From Acinetobacter sp. UBA3106 (lineage in GTDB: Bacteria > Pseudomonadota > Gammaproteobacteria > Pseudomonadales > Moraxellaceae), in assembly GCA_002365595.1 (NCBI GenBank), contig DFAM01000012.1:43502-102309 (forward strand): 58,808 nt of DNA, given 5' to 3'. Every line of letters begins with the position of its first letter. Position 1 is the stretch's first letter. The position numbers and the translations under genes are program-made. Positions 44,048 to 51,771 of this stretch are shown here, in pieces. Under the pieces are notes generated by a model. The model was not told the origin of the DNA. It ran no database searches and worked only from the letters and a program-made list of their open reading frames with translations.

Positions 44048-45190
44048 ATGTTTCAGTTCATTCAGCAACAAAAAGACTTAGAAAATATTCTGCACTTGAT
44101 GGGGCAAACATCCATTTATGGATTGGATACCGAATTCATCAAGGTTGATACTCTTTGGCCTAAATTGGGTGTATTTCAAATCAATGTTGCAGGTCAGGTT
44201 TTTTTACTGGATGGCGCAAGTCTGGATTTGTCAGCATTCTGGAAAAAACTGTTTCATGCTGAGCAGAATATCTTTCATGCCTGCAGCGAAGATATTGATC
44301 TCATCTATCATTATGCCCAAGAAAAAAGCCTAAGCAATGTTTTTGACACTCAGGTCGGTATGTCCTTTTTAGGGCATGGGTTACAGATGAGCTATCAAAA
44401 TGCGTTAAAGCACATGCTGGATGTTGAAATTGATAAAGACCAGACCCGATCTGACTGGTTGGCGCGTCCACTCAGTCCGGAACAGCTGAGCTATGCTGCG
44501 AATGACGTACTTTATCTCATGAATCTGTCGAATAAGATTCAACATGAATTAGCTGAAAAAAATTTACTGGATTTTGCCCTGGAAGATTGCCGTCATCTGA
44601 CCTATGAAATCGGTCAGGAAACTCCGCTAGAACTGCTTTATCACGATATTGGCAATTATCGTCATTCACGCCGTCAATTGATGCAATTACAGCAACTGGC
44701 GGTATGGCGTGAACAGATGGTTAAAGCGCTGAATTATCCGCGTAGTTTTATCCTAAAAAATTCAACCATGATTGATCTGGTGGAAAAAAATCCACGCAAT
44801 CCTTTCCAGTTATCGAGCATTAAAGATATTCGACAGAATATTGTGCGTGAATACGGCAAAACCATTCTGGATTTACTGAAATTCCTACCTGAGCAGGCAG
44901 AATGGCCACTGCGTATGGCTCGTCCAATTCGTCATTCCTCTAAAGAAATTGGTGAAAAAGTCGATAATGTCATTCAGGCTGTGGTGCGAGAAACCCAAGT
45001 CCCTAAAGAAGTATTGATGCGTAAAAAATGGCTCAATGCACTGTACCAGCATGTGGTCTTTCATAATGATGAACAGGATTTACCGGCTTATCTTTTAGGT
45101 TGGCGCTATGAGCTGTTAACCAAGCCCTTGATTGAAGTTCTGCATGCAGACGAAAATTATCTGTCTATTCAGATGAAAGTGATGGATTAA
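44048..45190 (+). CDS. rnd: Ribonuclease D
   Basis: The 380-residue 3'-5' exoribonuclease trims tRNA 3' ends. The DEDD nuclease domain has IYGLDTEFIKVDTLWPKLGVFQI (first Asp-Glu), FHACSEDIDLI and LSYAANDVLYLMNL (Tyr-x-x-x-Asp). The HRDC region follows (QLAVWREQMVKALNYPRSFILKN). Upstream DNA (43844-44047) is AT-rich and holds no gene. A hairpin at 45240-45278 ends the transcript. Confidence 0.94.
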   Translation: MFQFIQQQKDLENILHLMGQTSIYGLDTEFIKVDTLWPKLGVFQINVAGQVFLLDGASLDLSAFWKKLFHAEQNIFHACSEDIDLIYHYAQEKSLSNVFDTQVGMSFLGHGLQMSYQNALKHMLDVEIDKDQTRSDWLARPLSPEQLSYAANDVLYLMNLSNKIQHELAEKNLLDFALEDCRHLTYEIGQETPLELLYHDIGNYRHSRRQLMQLQQLAVWREQMVKALNYPRSFILKNSTMIDLVEKNPRNPFQLSSIKDIRQNIVREYGKTILDLLKFLPEQAEWPLRMARPIRHSSKEIGEKVDNVIQAVVRETQVPKEVLMRKKWLNALYQHVVFHNDEQDLPAYLLGWRYELLTKPLIEVLHADENYLSIQMKVMD

Positions 45191-45239
45191 TTTTTAATCA
45201 TTCTGTTTAAAGAATTAACAATTATACAAAATCACGACT

Positions 45240-45278
45240 GATGCGTTAATAATCACTAATGTATCGGTCTTTTTTTTG
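45240..45278 (+). terminator. Terminator of rnd
   Basis: GATGCGTTA and TAATGTATC pair with two wobble pairs around an 8-base loop, followed by eight T residues. Confidence 0.7.
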
Positions 45279-45301
45279 CTGTATGCTTTGTCCTGAGTTT
45301 T

Positions 45302-45628
45302 ATGAGTACTGTTTCAACTATGCACTGTTCAATTTTTAAATCTAGCAAAAAAGATGAAATGTATCTTTACATCGCCCGCCCGGAAGCTACTGACAATGAA
45401 GCTGAAGCAGCCAATCCGCTGGAAGTTTTACCGGAAGCGATGCGCGTTGCATTTGGACGTGCAACATTTGTCATGGATTTAGAGTTAACCGAAAGCCGTA
45501 AACTGGCACGTGTAAATGTCATGCATGTGATCGACTCGATTGAAACTAAAGGTTTCTTTATTCAAGTACCTCCAGAAGGGTTAATCAATCCCAATGCAGT
45601 TGCGCCTGAAGGGCTGCGTGGTGCTTAA
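45302..45628 (+). CDS. YcgL domain-containing protein
   Basis: The 108-residue protein has the YcgL pattern: MHCSIFKSSKKDEMYLYI, LPEAMRVAFGRATFVMDLELTESRKLARV and a pattern GFFIQVPPEG near the C-terminus. It is small, soluble and of unknown biochemical role. ATG 45302 is used; an internal ATG (45320) would start at MHCSIF. It is followed after 22 bases by a membrane protein gene. Confidence 0.88.
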   Translation: MSTVSTMHCSIFKSSKKDEMYLYIARPEATDNEAEAANPLEVLPEAMRVAFGRATFVMDLELTESRKLARVNVMHVIDSIETKGFFIQVPPEGLINPNAVAPEGLRGA

Positions 45629-45650
45629 TGGTTAATCAGGAGCTGTAACC

Positions 45651-46034
45651 ATGAATGGTTTTTTTTCTCTACTAGATTCAATTCCTGAAGATAGCATTGC
45701 TGTTACGGTATATCTTGTAGGAAGTCTGATTATTCTCTGGGCGTGGTATGCCATTGCAAAACGCTTGCCTAAGCCGCTAGGTGGAATGACATGGCTGATC
45801 GGGTTTGCGATTTTACTCACGCCTACAGTTTCTGAAGGAAATAATGCTTCTATTGCCCCAGCTTTTTTCGGATTGTTATTTGGTATTTTAACCAAAGAAA
45901 AAGCTTTAATCTGGACAAATGCCTCTCTCATTCTTTTTGTAGTAGGTCTGGGCTTGGTCATTGGTGCTTTATGGTCAAAATATATGGCCAACAAAGCAAA
46001 ATTTGTCGCAAACAAAAATAGTTCACCGCTTTAA
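45651..46034 (+). CDS. Uncharacterised membrane protein, 127 residues
   Basis: I do not recognise the family. Three to four hydrophobic segments are seen (around VTVYLVGSLIILWAWYAIA, LIGFAILLTPTV, AFFGLLFGILT and ASLILFVVGLGLVIGALW), followed by a lysine-rich tail that should lie in the cytosol. It sits between the YcgL gene and the MoxR ATPase on the same strand with short gaps (22 and 21 bases), so it may belong to the MoxR operon. Confidence 0.72.
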   Translation: MNGFFSLLDSIPEDSIAVTVYLVGSLIILWAWYAIAKRLPKPLGGMTWLIGFAILLTPTVSEGNNASIAPAFFGLLFGILTKEKALIWTNASLILFVVGLGLVIGALWSKYMANKAKFVANKNSSPL

Positions 46035-46055
46035 GTAAAACAATAAGGTTAGATC

Positions 46056-46907
46056 ATGTCTGTCGATACTCAACAATTTTCCGGTACAGATCAGTACATT
46101 GCGACTGATAGTTTAAAACTTGCTGTTAAAGCTGCACGTAGTCTGCAAAAGCCACTTTTGGTTAAAGGCGAGCCGGGTACAGGCAAAACGCTACTTGCTG
46201 AACAGGTCGCAGAAAGCTTGGGGCTTAAGCTGCTCACCTGGCACATCAAGTCGACCACCAAAGCGCAGCAAGGCTTGTATGAATACGATGCGGTATCGCG
46301 TTTGCGTGATAGCCAGTTAGGCGACGATCGTGTTTATGACATTAAAAACTACATCAAACCTGGAAAATTGTGGGAAGCCTTTACCAGTGAAGAACGCTGC
46401 GTATTGTTGATTGATGAAATTGACAAGGCAGACATCGAGTTTCCGAATGACTTATTGCATGAACTGGACAAAATGTCGTTCTTTGTTTATGAAACAGGGG
46501 AAACCATCACCGCGACGCAACGTCCAATCGTGATTATTACTTCAAATAATGAGAAAGAATTACCGGATGCATTCTTGCGTCGCTGTTTCTTCCATTATAT
46601 TGAATTCCCTGATGAAACGACCATGCGCGAAATTATTGATGTACATTTCCCGCAGGTGTCTACAGCTTTGGTCAATGAAGCATTACAAGTATTCTTCAAG
46701 CTTCGCCAGATTCCGGGCTTAAAGAAACCACCATCAACCTCTGAACTGATTGACTGGTTAAGCTTGCTGATGGCCGATGACATGCCGGAAGATATCTTGC
46801 GTAATCATGATAAATCTAAAGCGATTCCACCATTATACGGTGCGCTGATCAAAAACGAACAAGATGTACAGTTGCTTGAACGTTTAGCCTTTATGTCACG
46901 TCGCTAA
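46056..46907 (+). CDS. MoxR-family AAA+ ATPase
   Basis: The 283-residue AAA+ protein has Walker A GEPGTGKT (residues 38-45), Walker B CVLLIDEIDKADIEF, and a sensor-1 asparagine in IVIITSNNEKELPDAFLRRC with the arginine finger. MoxR ATPases usually act as chaperones that activate a partner carrying a VWA domain. Such a partner is encoded 13 bases downstream. The target enzyme is unknown. No obvious client (methanol or CO dehydrogenase) is in the window. Confidence 0.92.
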   Translation: MSVDTQQFSGTDQYIATDSLKLAVKAARSLQKPLLVKGEPGTGKTLLAEQVAESLGLKLLTWHIKSTTKAQQGLYEYDAVSRLRDSQLGDDRVYDIKNYIKPGKLWEAFTSEERCVLLIDEIDKADIEFPNDLLHELDKMSFFVYETGETITATQRPIVIITSNNEKELPDAFLRRCFFHYIEFPDETTMREIIDVHFPQVSTALVNEALQVFFKLRQIPGLKKPPSTSELIDWLSLLMADDMPEDILRNHDKSKAIPPLYGALIKNEQDVQLLERLAFMSRR

Positions 46908-46920
46908 GGGAGAAACACGC

Positions 46921-48108
46921 ATGTTTGTGCGATTGTTTTATACCTTACGCAAATACGGTGTTCCGGTTTCAACACGTGAACTGATTGATCTGAATGAGGC
47001 AGTGGCTTCGGGCCTGGTTTTTGCCAATCAGAATGAGTTCTATCAGCTGACTAAAACGGTTATGGTTAAAGATGAGCGCTTCTTTGACAAGTTTGACCGT
47101 GCCATGAAAGATTATTTTGATGGCATCTCGACTTTTGATCTGGATGATTTGCTCAATCAAGTGCATAAACTGCCGAAAGACTGGTTTGACCTGGAACTGC
47201 TGGAAAAGCATCTCACCCCTGAGCAGCGCGAAGAGCTGAAAAAAGCCGGTTCACTTGAAGAACTGATGAAGATGCTGGAAGAGCGCCTTCGTGAACAGCA
47301 CAAGAAGCATCAGGGCGGAAACAAGATGATCGGTACTGGTGGCACATCGCCATTCGGTGCCTACGGTGATCATCCTGAAGGCGTGCGGATTGGCGGACCG
47401 GGACGTAAACGCTCAGCCGTTAAAGTCTGGGAACAGCGTAAATACCAAAACCTCGATGACGAACAGATTTTAGGTACACGTCAAATGCAAATGGCACTCC
47501 GCCGTTTGCGTAAATTTGCCCGTCAAGGCGCGGCTGAAGAACTGGATATTAACGGTACTATTCGTGAAACGGCGAAGCAGGGCATACTGGACGTACAACT
47601 GGTACCAGAACGTCGCAACCGCATCAAAGTTTTAATGCTATTTGATGTTGGTGGATCGATGGATTCACACATCGCGCAATGTGAAAAACTATTCAGTGCG
47701 GCCAAAACCGAATTTAAAACCTTAGAGTATTTTTATTTCCATAATTGTCTCTATGATTATGTCTGGAAGGACAATATCCGCCGTTCTAATACGCGGATGA
47801 ACACCTGGGATCTTTTCAATACCTATGGACGCGACTATCGGGTAATTGTCGTTGGGGATGCCAGTATGGCACCTTATGAGTTGAGTTCTGTAGGTGGTTC
47901 GGTGGAATACATGAATGATGAAGCTGGCCATGTCTGGTTGCAGCGCCTGCGTCAACATTTTGAAAAAACCGCCTGGCTGAATCCCGAAGAAGACCGTTAT
48001 TGGCATTACACCCATACCATCGGTCAGATCAAGCAAATCTTTGAAGATCATATGTATCCGATGACCTTAAAAGGTGTGGAAGACATGACAAAATATTTGG
48101 CGCGCTAA
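46921..48108 (+). CDS. CoxE-like VWA-domain protein, MoxR partner
   Basis: The 395-residue protein opens FVRLFYTLRKYGVPVSTRELIDLNEAV and has a charged, helical linker and a C-terminal VWA domain. The metal-site motif is DVGGSMDSH, where classical VWA domains have Asp-x-Ser-x-Ser, so metal binding may be altered or weak. CoxE-type proteins act with MoxR ATPases in enzyme maturation. It directly follows the ATPase gene. Confidence 0.88.
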   Translation: MFVRLFYTLRKYGVPVSTRELIDLNEAVASGLVFANQNEFYQLTKTVMVKDERFFDKFDRAMKDYFDGISTFDLDDLLNQVHKLPKDWFDLELLEKHLTPEQREELKKAGSLEELMKMLEERLREQHKKHQGGNKMIGTGGTSPFGAYGDHPEGVRIGGPGRKRSAVKVWEQRKYQNLDDEQILGTRQMQMALRRLRKFARQGAAEELDINGTIRETAKQGILDVQLVPERRNRIKVLMLFDVGGSMDSHIAQCEKLFSAAKTEFKTLEYFYFHNCLYDYVWKDNIRRSNTRMNTWDLFNTYGRDYRVIVVGDASMAPYELSSVGGSVEYMNDEAGHVWLQRLRQHFEKTAWLNPEEDRYWHYTHTIGQIKQIFEDHMYPMTLKGVEDMTKYLAR

Positions 48109-48152
48109 ACGCATTGAAATTAAATGTGTTCTTTTAAATGAAGGAATTGAAA

Positions 48153-49361
48153 ATGGATCATCAAATTAATGGCATCCCATTACCCAATGAAGAAGGTTTC
48201 TTTGGACAATACGGTGGTCAGTTTATTCCACCTCATTTAAAAGAAGCGATGGACGAAATTAATGTGGCGTATGAGCAAATTCGCCATACTGCAGAATTTC
48301 AAAATGAATTGGCAGATTTATTTGCCAATTATGTCGGCCGTCCAAGTCCATTGTTTCATGCCAAGCGTTTGTCGGATCAATTGGGTGGAGCGCAAATTTA
48401 CCTGAAACGTGAAGATTTAAACCACACGGGTGCGCATAAAATTAACCATTGCCTGGGTGAAGCTTTACTTGCCAAATATATGGGCAAAAAGAAAGTCATC
48501 GCGGAAACAGGAGCGGGTCAGCATGGTGTGGCTTTGGCTACGGCCTGTGCTTTGGTAGGCATTCCTTGTGAAATTCATATGGGTCAAGTGGATATTGAAA
48601 AAGAACATCCTAACGTCGTGAAAATGAAAATTTTGGGTGCCAACCTGATTTCTGTAACACGTGGTACTGCTACTTTAAAAGATGCAGTAGACAGTGCGTT
48701 TGAAGAATATTTAAAAGATCCGAAAAATTACATCTATGCGATTGGTTCGGTGGTTGGTCCACATCCATTTCCAAAAATGGTGCGTGACTTTCAGGCTATT
48801 ATCGGCGATGAAATCAAAGTTCAGACCAATGATCGTTTTGGCTCGAATCCAGATTATATCGTAGCCTGTGTCGGTGGTGGTTCCAATGCCATGGGTGCTT
48901 TCACTGCATTTTTAAATGAATCCGATGTGAAACTGGTCGGTGTAGAGCCTGCAGGCCATGGTCTGGATACTGCTATGCATTCGGCAACATTGACTTTGGG
49001 TAAACCGAGTCAACTGCATGGTATGGCTTGCTACGTGCTTGAAGACGAGCAAGGTGAACCTTTACCAGTACACTCAATTGCTTCTGGTCTGGATTATCCG
49101 GGCGTAGGTCCACAGCATAGCTTGCTTAAAGACTTGGGCCGTGTGGAATATACCACATCCACAGACCAGGAATGCCTGGATGCCTTTATGACATTGTCAC
49201 GTGTAGAAGGAATTGTGCCTGCACTAGAAAGCTCTCACGCGGTGGCATGGGCAATCCGTGAAGCACCAAAAATGGCGAAAGATGTGAAAATTGTGGTTAA
49301 TGTTTCAGGTCGTGGTGATAAAGATTCGGACTATGTGGCTGAAAAATTAGGCTTGAACTAA
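48153..49361 (+). CDS. trpB: Lone tryptophan synthase beta-chain-like enzyme
   Basis: The 402-residue PLP protein makes tryptophan from indole and serine. It has the Schiff-base block LKREDLNHTGAHKINHC, the glutamate-containing IAETGAGQHGVA, CVGGGSNAMG, and the end motif VNVSGRGDKDSDY. ATG 48153 is preferred over 48138 because AAGGA lies 7 bases upstream. No trpA or trpF is adjacent; it follows the CoxE-like gene. Several usually conserved stretches differ (for example MGQVDIEKEHPNVVKM), so it may be a second, divergent copy or an indole-salvage enzyme. Confidence 0.85.
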   Translation: MDHQINGIPLPNEEGFFGQYGGQFIPPHLKEAMDEINVAYEQIRHTAEFQNELADLFANYVGRPSPLFHAKRLSDQLGGAQIYLKREDLNHTGAHKINHCLGEALLAKYMGKKKVIAETGAGQHGVALATACALVGIPCEIHMGQVDIEKEHPNVVKMKILGANLISVTRGTATLKDAVDSAFEEYLKDPKNYIYAIGSVVGPHPFPKMVRDFQAIIGDEIKVQTNDRFGSNPDYIVACVGGGSNAMGAFTAFLNESDVKLVGVEPAGHGLDTAMHSATLTLGKPSQLHGMACYVLEDEQGEPLPVHSIASGLDYPGVGPQHSLLKDLGRVEYTTSTDQECLDAFMTLSRVEGIVPALESSHAVAWAIREAPKMAKDVKIVVNVSGRGDKDSDYVAEKLGLN

Positions 49362-49370
49362 TTATAAAGT

Positions 49371-49391
49371 CTCCCTTTATTAAAGGGAGAA
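49371..49391 (+). repeat. Palindromic hairpin after trpB
   Basis: TCTCCCTTTA and TAAAGGGAGA form a near-perfect hairpin. It precedes the main terminator and resembles the first hairpin of the 13.5 kb repeat (TCCCCCTTT/AAAGGGGGA). Confidence 0.6.
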
Positions 49392-49402
49392 TTAATAGAT
49401 TA

Positions 49403-49431
49403 AAAAACCTCTCAAAATGAGAGGTTTTTTG
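49403..49431. terminator. Bidirectional terminator between trpB and the CBS gene
   Basis: AACCTCTCA and TGAGAGGTT pair with an A run on the left and T run on the right. The CBS-domain gene converges from the other side. Confidence 0.88.
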
Positions 49432-49445
49432 TGTGCTTTAAAAGC

Positions 49446-49877
49446 TTAACTGGCAATATATTGCTGCAATTGATCAATGAGTTTTCGTTGATCCTCCATA
49501 ACAGCTTTGACCAGGTCTCCGATCGAGATTAAGCCTACCAGTTTCTCATTTTCAACTACAGGAAGATGACGTAAATGGCGATCAGTCATTAAGCCCAAAC
49601 AGTCTTCAACACTGGTGGATTTCGTCACGGTCAGTACTTTGGCAGTCATGATTTCACTGACTGTGGTTTCCTTCGAGGTTCGTTCCATCAGTGTCACTTT
49701 ACGGGTGTAATCACGTTCGGAAAAGATACCTACAACTTTATCATGCTGCGTGACCACCAGTGCACCAATGCCTTTATCTGCCATAAGTGAAATGGCTTCA
49801 AGTACTGTCGATTCTGGGTCAATCGTAAAAATGGTTTTATCTATTTTATCCTGAATAACTTGTGCAACATTGGTCAT
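49446..49877 (-). CDS. CBS-domain pair protein
   Basis: The 143-residue protein consists of two CBS motifs and little else: VLEAISLMADKGIGALVVTQHDKVVGIFSERDYTRK and VEDCLGLMTDRHLRHLPVVENEKLVGLISIGDLVKAV. Such stand-alone pairs bind adenosine nucleotides and act as energy sensors for unidentified partners. It is monocistronic with a shared terminator. No membrane segment or catalytic domain is present. Confidence 0.9.
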   Translation of the reverse strand: MTNVAQVIQDKIDKTIFTIDPESTVLEAISLMADKGIGALVVTQHDKVVGIFSERDYTRKVTLMERTSKETTVSEIMTAKVLTVTKSTSVEDCLGLMTDRHLRHLPVVENEKLVGLISIGDLVKAVMEDQRKLIDQLQQYIAS

Positions 49878-50009
49878 TTATTATCATCCTTCTTGTTCTT
49901 TATTTGACATTAAACTTAGCGCGAAATAAGAAAAATGCCAATACTTTTCAGGTCATAAATAAAATTTTACATTTCTTGATATTTCATTTTTAAGTCTTTG
50001 CACAAATAT

Positions 50010-50384
50010 TTAAGCAGATTGTAAAGATTCAGCAAAAAAGAAATGACGCATCTGTTGCGTGGTTAATTTAAATTTTTGACTAGATGAATTACAAAGTGCA
50101 GGGGTTACACTTAAACGGGTTAATGTTGGTAGTAAGGCTTCCTGAAAATCTGCCGGGGTAATTTTACGTGGTGTATAATTTGGCCAATGGCATTCGGCAT
50201 ATTTTTGGGCCTGCATACCGTTTAGCCAGAATGGAAAAATATAATCTTCATGGTCAGACATCATGGCCCAACCTTGCTGATGATATAAGCCCCACAGTAC
50301 ACCACAATACATCATAGATTTTAAAACCGTGATCTTAAAAAATAAGTCTTTAGGAATAGGTTGTAATGAATTAATGCGTCTCAT
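50010..50384 (-). CDS. DUF2750-like protein, 124 residues
   Basis: The protein resembles DUF2750 members: a first helix (FFKITVLKSMMYCGVLWGL), then QQGWAMMSDHEDYIFPFWLNGMQAQKYA, then W-NY-P and ITPADFQEALLPTLTRL. Function is unknown. It has no signal peptide, and the hydrophobic N-terminal stretch is probably buried in a fold. It sits alone between the CBS protein and the Sel1-like gene on the minus strand. Confidence 0.65.
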   Translation of the reverse strand: MRRINSLQPIPKDLFFKITVLKSMMYCGVLWGLYHQQGWAMMSDHEDYIFPFWLNGMQAQKYAECHWPNYTPRKITPADFQEALLPTLTRLSVTPALCNSSSQKFKLTTQQMRHFFFAESLQSA

Positions 50385-50495
50385 ACCAGAATACGTGTAG
50401 TGGATTCAGCGCTTATTGTAAGGAATCAAGATGAAAGTTCTGTTTAAGCTTTGAGAAACAATGTAAATATTTATGTAATTAAAAACAGAAGGCAT

Positions 50496-50520
50496 TAAAA
50501 AACGCCACCTGGGTGACGTT
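50496..50520 (-). terminator. Terminator of the Sel1-like gene
   Basis: On the minus strand AACGTCACC pairs with GGTGGCGTT (one mismatch) and runs into a T stretch. It lies 4 bases after the stop of the gene at 50524. Confidence 0.7.
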
Positions 50521-50523
50521 TGA

Positions 50524-50757
50524 TTAAGCTTGCATGGTGGCCAGCTTCTGCCAGTATTGGGCTTTTAGCGAGTCGCGTTCTACTCGGAACCCTTGATAGT
50601 AAAGTTCTGCTAAAAATAAAGCTGCTTTACCATGTCCGGCGCGAGCCACTTCTTCCAATTTTTGAACTGCATCGGCAAAATTCATTTGAGACTGAATAGT
50701 ATTGACTGCATCTGCGTATACATGTTCTAAGTCTTGCTGAGAGAGTTGTTGAATCAT
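50524..50757 (-). CDS. Small Sel1-like repeat protein, 77 residues
   Basis: The short soluble protein has one Sel1-type repeat, AGHGKAALFLAELYYQGFRVERDSLKAQYWQKLA, preceded by a helical Gln/Asp-rich segment. Sel1 repeats usually occur in arrays that bind partner proteins. A single repeat suggests a small adaptor or a remnant. A GAGTTT-like purine stretch lies upstream of the ATG. It has no other neighbour on its strand apart from the DUF2750-like gene, beyond its terminator. Confidence 0.72.
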   Translation of the reverse strand: MIQQLSQQDLEHVYADAVNTIQSQMNFADAVQKLEEVARAGHGKAALFLAELYYQGFRVERDSLKAQYWQKLATMQA

Positions 50758-50980
50758 ATTAAACTCCTTATTGTAATTATGATTGCGAATTAAGACTATT
50801 AAGTTTGTCTTGATACTAATTTAACTAAGTATTGTTAAAGTAATATTACATTGAACCTAAATTGTCAAACAATATCTATGGGCAGAATGGTTAAAATCAA
50901 GGTTACATGATTAAACAATGTACAAAATATTTTTTGCTTAGTATGTTAATAGGGTAATTTTAAAATAAAAGGAGAATAAC

Positions 50981-51340
50981 ATGACAAAAACATTAGATGG
51001 TTTTACGTTTGATTTGCCTCCAACTACAGATCAAATCATTGAGCTCGCGCATCAGCATCGTAGAAATTTAGATGAAGCTGTTTTTCATCAGGAAATTCAC
51101 TTGGGTAATTATTGTTTGGCACAGCGTAAAAGAGTATACGATTTTACTCGTCAGCTCGATTATCAGCAACGTGAAGACTTTTATAATATCTATAATGGTG
51201 AGTTACTGCGCATAGCGGATGATGATGAACTGCATCCTGTACATGCTGAAAGAGGTGTTGGGGTCTTCGCAATTTTATTGGTATTAGGGATGATTGCATT
51301 GGTGCTGTACTTTTCAGTGATCCGAAATGTCATTGGCTAA
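50981..51340 (+). CDS. Tail-anchored membrane protein, 119 residues
   Basis: I do not recognise the family. The soluble part (residues 1-90) is rich in His, Gln and acidic residues. It ends in one hydrophobic segment (VFAILLVLGMIALVLYFSVI), giving a tail-anchored layout. AAGGAG lies 8 bases before the ATG, a strong ribosome site. A smaller membrane protein gene follows on the same strand after 110 bases. Confidence 0.75.
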   Translation: MTKTLDGFTFDLPPTTDQIIELAHQHRRNLDEAVFHQEIHLGNYCLAQRKRVYDFTRQLDYQQREDFYNIYNGELLRIADDDELHPVHAERGVGVFAILLVLGMIALVLYFSVIRNVIG

Positions 51341-51450
51341 TCGCTGATTTAAGAATTGCTCAATTTCTGTTGCAACTGCGGTGAAATTGAGCAAATCTGC
51401 TTGTGCTTCTTTATGCTGCATCCTACACTACCTTGAATTCGAGGTAGGTT

Positions 51451-51771
51451 ATGCATATTGCTTTACAAAAAATTGTTCAATTAAAATCTAAAATAAAGCT
51501 TGAAGACATTTATAACGGATTCATCGTTACAATCATTGCCATTATCTTGATTCTTGCTTTTACTGCATTACATCGGCCTATTACAGTTAAACAGTTTGAA
51601 AATGTAGTGCAACTTTCCGCCCAAGCCAATTATCCAGATACTCAGGAAATGGCTCTACAGCTGATGCAACAACATCAGATTCCTTATGCCCAGTATTTTA
51701 AATTGATGCAGGCTCATCATCTGGAGATGAGGCAGGCGCATCAATTACCTCCTTTGCAACCGGAGCAATAA
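51451..51771 (+). CDS. Small membrane protein, 106 residues
   Basis: I do not recognise the family. One membrane helix is seen at about residues 24-42 (GFIVTIIAIILILAFTALH). A periplasmic, Gln-, His- and Met-rich helical tail follows. A GAGGTAG Shine-Dalgarno lies upstream. The last 74 bases overlap, tail to tail, the end of the M16-family gene on the other strand. Both frames are open there, and which termini are real is not settled. Confidence 0.65.
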   Translation: MHIALQKIVQLKSKIKLEDIYNGFIVTIIAIILILAFTALHRPITVKQFENVVQLSAQANYPDTQEMALQLMQQHQIPYAQYFKLMQAHHLEMRQAHQLPPLQPEQ

